This document shows, one piece after another, positions 1 to 3,651 of a stretch of DNA of 5,037 bases. The stretch is taken from positions 1 through 5,037 of the forward strand of contig JAGVEP010000374.1 of the NCBI GenBank assembly GCA_020058145.1, given 5' to 3'. The DNA comes from Phycisphaerae bacterium (GTDB lineage: Bacteria; Planctomycetota; Phycisphaerae; UBA1845; Fen-1342). The notes under the pieces are model-generated. The model worked only from the letters and a program-made list of their open reading frames with translations, had not been told where the DNA came from and did no database searches. The first letter of the stretch is position 1; each line of letters starts with the position of its first letter. The translations under genes and the position numbers were made by a program.

Positions 1-1
1 C

Positions 2-61
2 GACCTGTTGAAACTGCTGACGCGGCTCGAAACCACCCCGGCACGCGCCAAGTCCGCGTGA
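2..61 (+). CDS. C-terminal end of an unidentified protein (5' end outside window)
   Basis: Nineteen codons in frame 2 read DLLKLLTRLETTPARAKSA and end at a TGA (59-61). The leucine-rich amphipathic stretch followed by a short basic tail looks like the end of a real protein. Stop codons for this plus-strand frame and for rsmE on the minus strand face each other, leaving a 61-base gap, which is a normal convergent arrangement. Too little is present to name a family. The alternative is that this frame is open by chance, because 57 bases without a stop is unremarkable in GC-rich DNA. Confidence 0.4.
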   Translation, partial: DLLKLLTRLETTPARAKSA

Positions 62-94
62 TAAAATACGTCACCGAATTAACGGGGCAGAGCA

Positions 95-118
95 CTAAGT
101 CGCCAAGTCACCAAGCGG
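95..118. repeat. Short degenerate 8-bp tandem repeat (CCAAGTCA-like)
   Basis: Three adjacent 8-base units are visible: CTAAGTCG, CCAAGTCA and CCAAGCGG. They lie in the gap between the convergent gene ends, just before the rsmE stop codon. Similar runs of 'accaagtc' units are, from memory, scattered between genes in planctomycete genomes. No function can be assigned. There is no hairpin or T-run in 62-122 that would act as an intrinsic terminator for either gene. Confidence 0.4.
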
Positions 119-122
119 GCCG

Positions 123-869
123 CTACAGCGCCCACCACGCCGCGACCGCGATCGCTGCGGTTTCGACGCGGAGAATGTGCGCGGTGAGCCGGACGATCTC
201 GCCGCCGGCGGCACGGAGCATGTTTAGCTCATCGTCCGTGAGCCCGCCTTCCGGCCCGATCACCACGGCGACCTCGCGCGTGTGTGGGTACCCGTCGCGC
301 AGACGATCTGCGAGCGTCGGCGCGTCGGGCGACGGGTGGGCCACGAGCAGGGGGTCCGCACCACGCGCGGCGCACGCGTCCGGCAGCGACATTCCGGTCG
401 CAATCTCCGGCAAGCGCGCCCGGCGACACTGTTTGCACGCCTCGATGGCTGTGCGGCGGAGTTTTTCGACGTGGCCGGGGTTGAGGCGCACGACCGAGCG
501 CTCAAAGTCCGCCAGAATCAATCGTGAAACCCCCAATTCCGTGCATTTCTCGACCAACCAGTCGAGCCGGGCTCCTTTGCAGCCTGACACGATCAGCGTC
601 AGCGCCCGGCTGGTCGGCGGAACCTCCTCCACGGAGCTGATGAGCACGCGCGTGGCGCCTGGCCGCGTGCGTCGGCGTTTATCAGTGGCTGACAGATCGT
701 CAGGCTCGCCGAGCAAGACGCCCTCACCTACGTGTCCGACGCCGTCAAAGAGCGTCAGCGCGTCGCCCGCGCGCAGCCGGCGGCTCTGACGAACATGCCG
801 CGCCTCGGCGGCGTCAAGCTCGATTTCGCCGCAGTGCAGTGCGGGGCAGTAGAACCAGGGAGCGTCCAT
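123..869 (-). CDS. rsmE: 16S rRNA (uracil(1498)-N3)-methyltransferase RsmE
   Basis: Predicted cytosolic SPOUT-class methyltransferase that uses S-adenosylmethionine to methylate N3 of U1498 in 16S rRNA helix 44, near the decoding centre. The 248 residues match the usual family length of about 240-250. An N-terminal PUA-like part (about 1-75) contains the expected HVRQSRRLRAGD stretch (25-36) and FDG (41-43). The methyltransferase part carries K98 with WLVEKCTELGV (104-114), the ERSVV block (123-127), the EACKQCRR block (143-150), IGPEGGLTDDE (204-214) and HILRVETAA (231-239). The last two form the trefoil-knot SAM site. The usual LG before the RILR-type segment is LT here, a modest deviation. 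The ATG at 869-867 is preceded by TATAAT after only 8 bases and has no purine-rich ribosome binding site. The gene lies downstream of the desulfurase on the same strand but 216 bases away, with its own promoter box, so it is probably separately transcribed. Confidence 0.95.
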   Translation of the reverse strand: MDAPWFYCPALHCGEIELDAAEARHVRQSRRLRAGDALTLFDGVGHVGEGVLLGEPDDLSATDKRRRTRPGATRVLISSVEEVPPTSRALTLIVSGCKGARLDWLVEKCTELGVSRLILADFERSVVRLNPGHVEKLRRTAIEACKQCRRARLPEIATGMSLPDACAARGADPLLVAHPSPDAPTLADRLRDGYPHTREVAVVIGPEGGLTDDELNMLRAAGGEIVRLTAHILRVETAAIAVAAWWAL

Positions 870-877
870 GGGGGGAG

Positions 878-883
878 ATTATA
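878..883 (-). promoter_or_regulatory. -10 box of the rsmE promoter
   Basis: Exact TATAAT on the minus strand, 8 bases before the rsmE ATG. Transcription normally starts about 7 bases after this hexamer, which would place +1 at or next to the start codon and give a leaderless or almost leaderless mRNA. No TTGACA-like -35 is visible at 16-18 bases upstream (that position reads about TCAGCC), and there is no extended -10 TG. The call rests on the perfect hexamer and its position. Confidence 0.6.
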
Positions 884-948
884 AGCTGCGTGGCCAAGCG
901 GGCTGATGAGACGGGCTGGGAAGGGTGCAGGGCTGTTTGCGCTCGGTC

Positions 949-1046
949 ATTCACTCGCTGGCGCTTCGTGTTCTGATTCACTCGCTGGCGCTTCGTGTTC
1001 TGATTCACTCGCTGGCGCTTCGTGTTCTGATTCACTCGCTGGCGCT
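949..1046. repeat. 27-bp tandem repeat, three full copies plus a 17-bp partial copy
   Basis: Copies start at 949, 976, 1003 and 1030. The first three are identical over 27 bases; the last matches for 17 bases (to 1046) and then diverges. The core of each unit is CACTCGCTGGCG. Units abut without spacers, so this is not a CRISPR array. The period is a multiple of three and four of six frames through the unit are stop-free; on the minus strand one frame would read NQNTKRQRV repeatedly. I do not regard any of these as a gene, because none has family resemblance or a plausible start context. The array lies between the desulfurase stop and the rsmE promoter. I recall similar 'TKRQRV' repeats from planctomycete intergenic regions, unchecked. 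Confidence 0.9.
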
Positions 1047-1050
1047 CGCG

Positions 1051-1072
1051 GCTCGGCCGGCTGGGGCCGAGC
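1051..1072 (-). terminator. GC-rich hairpin downstream of the cysteine desulfurase (possible weak terminator)
   Basis: GCTCGGCC (1051-1058) and GGCCGAGC (1065-1072) are perfect 8-base inverted repeats around a 6-base loop. The hairpin begins 13 bases past the desulfurase stop codon on the minus strand, where a transcript-end structure is expected. No T-run follows on either strand, so it is not a classical intrinsic terminator. It may act as a 3'-end stabiliser or a pause site, or be a coincidence of high GC. Confidence 0.4.
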
Positions 1073-1085
1073 TGGGCCATTACCG

Positions 1086-2237
1086 CTACCCGACGGTGGC
1101 CGCGACTTTGCGTAACGCTGCCGGCAGAACCTCGAACAGCCGCTCCAGGTCCGCGTCGGTGTTGAAACGGCCTAGCGACATGCGAATTTCGCCCTGCGCG
1201 ATCTGCGGGTCGATCCCCATCCCACGCAGCACGTGCGACGGTTCCAAGGAGCCGCTGGCACACGCCGCCCCGGTCGAGACGCAAATCCCCGCTTCGCTGA
1301 GCAGGATGACCAGCGGCTCAGACGGAATGCCAGGGAAGCACACGCAGGCAGTGTTCGGCAAACGCGGCGACTCGGACCCCATGACGCACACGTCTGGGCA
1401 GCGCCGGCGGAGTTCGGCCTCCAGTCGCTCGCGCAGGGCGCCGATACGCGCATTCACCATCGGCTCCTGCTCGCGCAGCATCTGACACGCCATGCCGAGG
1501 CCGACGATGCCGGGCACATTCAGCGTGCCGCCGCGGCGTTTGCGTTCCTGTGACCCGCCGCGTTGGCACGGAACCAGCGGCGTGCCGCGGCGCACATACA
1601 GTGCCCCGGCGCCCTTCGGGCCGTATATCTTGTGGGCACTGAGCGACAGGAGCGCGACGCCGAGCTCGTCCACCTTGACCGGAATCTTGCCCAGGGCGTT
1701 GACCGCGTCGGTGTGTACCGGCACGCCGCGCTGCCGGGCGACTTCGCAGACCTCCCGCACGGGGAAGATCACGCCCGTCTCGTTGTTGGCGAGCATGAGC
1801 GAGATCAAGGCGGTGTCGGCGCGGATCGCCGCAGCCGCCGCAGCCAGGTCCAGCCGGCCGTGCGCGTCCACCGGCAGGTGCGTGACCGCATAGCCTTCGT
1901 GTTCGAGTTGCTCGGCCGTTTCCACGATCGCGTGGTGCTCGACCGTGGTCACGATCAAGTGTCGTTTCCGCGGGTCAGCCGCGAGCACGCCACGCAACGC
2001 CAGGTTGTCCGCCTCCGTGCCGCCACTGGTGAAGACGATTTCGCTGTCGCGGGCGCCGATCAGGGCGGCAACTTGCTCGCGTGCGGCTTCCACTTGTGCC
2101 GCAGCCTGAGCGCCAAATTGGTGCGCGCTCGACGGGTTCGCGTAAAACTCCGTCAGCATTGGCAGCATGGCCGCAACGACGCGGTCGTCGGGCCGCGTGG
2201 TGGCGTTGTTGTCGAGATAGGTAATCTGGGTGCTCAT
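1086..2237 (-). CDS. nifS: Cysteine desulfurase, NifS/IscS family
   Basis: PLP-dependent enzyme predicted to convert L-cysteine to L-alanine and pass the sulfur, as an enzyme persulfide, to Fe-S cluster assembly or tRNA thiolation in the cytosol. The 383 residues fit the group I size of about 380-405. Visible landmarks are LDNNATT (8-14), SGGTEADN (71-78), the PLP-stacking His in EHHAI (H101 or H102), NNETG (151-155), HTDAVNALGK (175-184) with D177, and SAHKIYGPKG (200-209) with the Schiff-base lysine K203. STGAACASGSLEPSHVL (321-337) holds the active-site C326; its SGSLEPSHV tail is closer to NifS than to IscS, hence the symbol, though a housekeeping IscS role is equally possible. At the position where the family usually has Gln (DAVQ or DATQ) this protein has N180. 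The ATG overlaps the stop of the upstream prepilin gene as ATGA and has no good ribosome binding site of its own, which suggests translational coupling. Confidence 0.95.
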   Translation of the reverse strand: MSTQITYLDNNATTRPDDRVVAAMLPMLTEFYANPSSAHQFGAQAAAQVEAAREQVAALIGARDSEIVFTSGGTEADNLALRGVLAADPRKRHLIVTTVEHHAIVETAEQLEHEGYAVTHLPVDAHGRLDLAAAAAAIRADTALISLMLANNETGVIFPVREVCEVARQRGVPVHTDAVNALGKIPVKVDELGVALLSLSAHKIYGPKGAGALYVRRGTPLVPCQRGGSQERKRRGGTLNVPGIVGLGMACQMLREQEPMVNARIGALRERLEAELRRRCPDVCVMGSESPRLPNTACVCFPGIPSEPLVILLSEAGICVSTGAACASGSLEPSHVLRGMGIDPQIAQGEIRMSLGRFNTDADLERLFEVLPAALRKVAATVG

Positions 2238-2926
2238 TCATTGTCCGTATTGGGATCGAGGTCCCAGTCCAGGGCCAGCCGTTCTTTCAGTCCGGTATCG
2301 CGGACCGCGTGGCCGTCGTTGAAGGCGTAGTTCGCACCGCCGTAGTGGCGCTCGTCGATGTAGGCCTCGGCCTCGAGCCCGGCGACGTGCTCGCGTGGGA
2401 TGTAGCTTAGCCGCAGGTCATTCGGGTCGGTCACGCGCGGGTTGGCGTCCATAAGCAGGGGGAGTTTGGCTTTGATGGCGTCCAGCGTGCCCTTGCGCCA
2501 ACTGATTTCGTACACGCGGTAGTGGCCCGTGCTGTTGGTCATGGGCACGGCCTCTTTGCAGACCCACAGCTCGTACTTTCCGTCCGTGTTGCGCTGCACC
2601 GGAAAGTCATTCGCGTCGCTGTAATCGTGGTCGCGATAGAGATACAGGTACACGGCCTCCGCCCAGCCGTGCCGGTGCGGCTCCGTTTGCGGTCCCACGT
2701 CGTACATCAGCGGCGGCAGCGCGAAGTCGTGGTCGTGCGAGTACGCCGTCACCGCCTTCATGAGCTCGCTCAGTCGCGTCAGGCACAGCGTCGATTTCGC
2801 CTGCTGGCGGGCCCGCGACAGCGACGGCGTCAGGATTGAGATCAGCAGCGAGATAATCGCAACCACGACGAGTAGCTCGATAAGCGTGAAGCTGCGTGAC
2901 GCTGCTTGGTGCGGTTGTCTTTCCAC
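2234..2926 (-). CDS. Prepilin-type protein with H-X9-DG motif (type II pseudopilin-like)
   Basis: The N-terminus is a prepilin signal: a 12-residue leader with basic residues, then FTLIELLVVVAIISLLISIL (13-32), a hydrophobic helix with Glu at mature position 5. Prepilin peptidase would cut between S12 and F13; the usual residue before the cut is Gly, so Ser is a mild deviation. The helix continues into SRARQQAK, typical of planctomycete members. Near the C-terminus H194, nine residues and D204-G205 make an exact H-X9-DG motif in RHYGGANYAFNDGHAV. Two cysteines (C48, C123) could pair after export. The protein should sit in the inner membrane with its globular part outside; the precise role of this very large paralogous family is not known. 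I chose GTG at 2926-2924 (230 residues) because TATAAT lies 6 bases before it. The other option, GTG at 2944, would add six residues and place the -10 box inside the gene. Its stop overlaps the desulfurase start. Confidence 0.85.
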   Translation of the reverse strand: MERQPHQAASRSFTLIELLVVVAIISLLISILTPSLSRARQQAKSTLCLTRLSELMKAVTAYSHDHDFALPPLMYDVGPQTEPHRHGWAEAVYLYLYRDHDYSDANDFPVQRNTDGKYELWVCKEAVPMTNSTGHYRVYEISWRKGTLDAIKAKLPLLMDANPRVTDPNDLRLSYIPREHVAGLEAEAYIDERHYGGANYAFNDGHAVRDTGLKERLALDWDLDPNTDNE

Positions 2927-2932
2927 GTCCGT

Positions 2933-2938
2933 ATTATA
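2933..2938 (-). promoter_or_regulatory. -10 box of the prepilin-desulfurase operon, with possible overlapping plus-strand -10
   Basis: Exact TATAAT on the minus strand, 6 bases before the chosen GTG start. A start site about 7 bases on would fall in or at the start codon, so this mRNA may also be leaderless. No convincing -35 is seen; the expected position lies in the neighbouring palindrome. On the plus strand the same bases contain TATTAT (2932-2937) and TATACT (2935-2940), either of which could serve the divergent GGQ gene about 90 bases away. Confidence 0.55.
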
Positions 2939-2946
2939 CTGCACGT

Positions 2947-3010
2947 TGGGCGGGCACCGCCCACCAATGATCGCCCATTGGGACGGAAAAACCGCTGGGC
3001 ATTGCCCACC
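2947..3010. repeat. Cluster of three consecutive palindromes (REP-like element)
   Basis: Three inverted repeats follow one another. TGGGCGG/CCGCCCA is at 2947-2963 with a 3-base centre, CCAATG/CATTGG at 2964-2981 with a 6-base centre, and TGGGCA/TGCCCA at 2996-3008 with a 1-base centre. The outer two share the frame TGGGC...GCCCACC, as if related copies flanked the inner one. This fits a REP- or BIME-like dispersed element. From memory, 'GGGTGGGCAATGCCC' sequences of this kind occur between genes in many bacterial genomes. The cluster fills most of the gap between divergent genes and would be transcribed as leader of the GGQ gene if that gene uses the overlapping -10. Confidence 0.6.
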
Positions 3011-3031
3011 CTACGGCCCCGTGCGTGACAA

Positions 3032-3574
3032 ATGACCGCTGAACACGAGTATCCGGCTCCGACCCCCGCCCAACTCCGGGCACGTCTCGATTTCGACGAC
3101 GCCAAACTGCTCGCGGAGTGCGAAATTCACCTTCACCGCACCGGCGGACCCGGCGGCCAACATCGCAACAAGGTCGTCTCCGCCGTTCGGCTCTGTCACC
3201 GCCCGAGCGGCTTCGTTGTCACCGCGACAGAGCGGCGGTCGCAGCATGAGAACAAATCCAACGCCTTGGCGCGTCTGAGGGAGGCCATCGCGGTCGGCGT
3301 GCGCTGTCCGCCGCCGGCGGAGATTGTCTGGCCGCCGAGCGTGCAGCTTCGCGACCGGCAGCTTCGCGTGAGCCCGCAGAATGCCGCCTTCTGGCACGTT
3401 CTGGCACTCGTGCTCGACGAATTGGCGGCCCAGCAAGGACAAGCCGCCGCCGCCGCCGCCCGCCTGGGGGTCAGCACGTCAAGCCTGACGCGGTTCCTCG
3501 CAGATCATCCCAAGGCGTGGATCGAGGCGAACCGTGTACGGAACGTGAACGCTCTGCCGCCGCTGCGCGCGTGA
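3032..3574 (+). CDS. Peptide chain release factor-like GGQ protein with C-terminal HTH-like segment
   Basis: The first half is an RF-1-type peptidyl-tRNA hydrolase domain (about 20-85). It holds HRTGGPGGQHRNKVVSAVRL (35-54) with the catalytic GGQ at 41-43, then GFVVTATERRSQHENKSNAL (60-79). In known members the GGQ loop enters the peptidyl transferase centre and releases the nascent chain. No stop-codon recognition domain precedes it, so it resembles ArfB/Pth4-type rescue factors and not RF1/RF2. ArfB itself is about 140 residues and ends in a basic tail that fills the mRNA channel. This protein is 180 residues and instead continues with a six-alanine run (138-143) and LGVSTSSLTRFLADHP (145-160), which looks like a helix-turn-helix, then ANRVRNVNALPPL (166-178). 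The ATG at 3032 lacks a clear ribosome binding site. It is divergent from the prepilin gene and followed after 77 bases by the polyferredoxin gene. Ribosome rescue is inferred from the family, not shown. Confidence 0.88.
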   Translation: MTAEHEYPAPTPAQLRARLDFDDAKLLAECEIHLHRTGGPGGQHRNKVVSAVRLCHRPSGFVVTATERRSQHENKSNALARLREAIAVGVRCPPPAEIVWPPSVQLRDRQLRVSPQNAAFWHVLALVLDELAAQQGQAAAAAARLGVSTSSLTRFLADHPKAWIEANRVRNVNALPPLRA

Positions 3575-3582
3575 ACGGACCA

Positions 3583-3588
3583 TATAAT
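3583..3588 (+). promoter_or_regulatory. -10 box upstream of the polyferredoxin gene
   Basis: Exact TATAAT, 8 bases past the stop of the GGQ gene and 63 bases before the chosen GTG at 3652. It predicts a leader of about 55-60 bases and separate transcription from the GGQ gene, although read-through is possible. No TTGACA-like -35 is visible at 16-18 bases upstream, which lies in the GGQ coding end. Confidence 0.5.
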
Positions 3589-3640
3589 CCGGGGCGGGAA
3601 TGGACGCAGGGTCCGCTGTGCAGACGATCGGGTCTGACAT

Positions 3641-3645
3641 AGGTG
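3641..3645 (+). promoter_or_regulatory. Candidate ribosome binding site AGGTG
   Basis: AGGTG ends 6 bases before the GTG at 3652, the usual Shine-Dalgarno distance, and overlaps the in-frame stop TAG at 3640-3642. It favours 3652 over the GTG at 3643, which would lie inside the site. The match is short, so it only tips the choice of start. Confidence 0.4.
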
Positions 3646-3651
3646 TCCGCC

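Noticed and set aside
58..789. Plus-strand frame of 243 codons opposite rsmE
   Set aside because: Ser/Arg/Pro-rich translation typical of an antisense shadow; rsmE has every expected motif on the minus strand.
949..1046. CRISPR array
   Set aside because: Units are directly adjacent with no spacers and there are no cas genes nearby, so this is a simple tandem repeat.
814..1284. Minus-strand frame of 156 codons reading through the 27-bp repeat as NQNTKRQRV units
   Set aside because: It overlaps the 3' end of the desulfurase and the 5' end of rsmE in other frames and has no conserved domain; the repeat DNA explains the open frame.
1563..2330. Plus-strand frame of 255 codons opposite the desulfurase
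   Set aside because: It lies wholly antisense to a well-conserved enzyme and the prepilin C-terminus, and its translation has no recognisable domain.
2942..2944. GTG at 2944 as the prepilin start
   Set aside because: It would put the exact TATAAT box inside the coding sequence and add six residues before an already typical short prepilin leader; the GTG at 2926 fits better.
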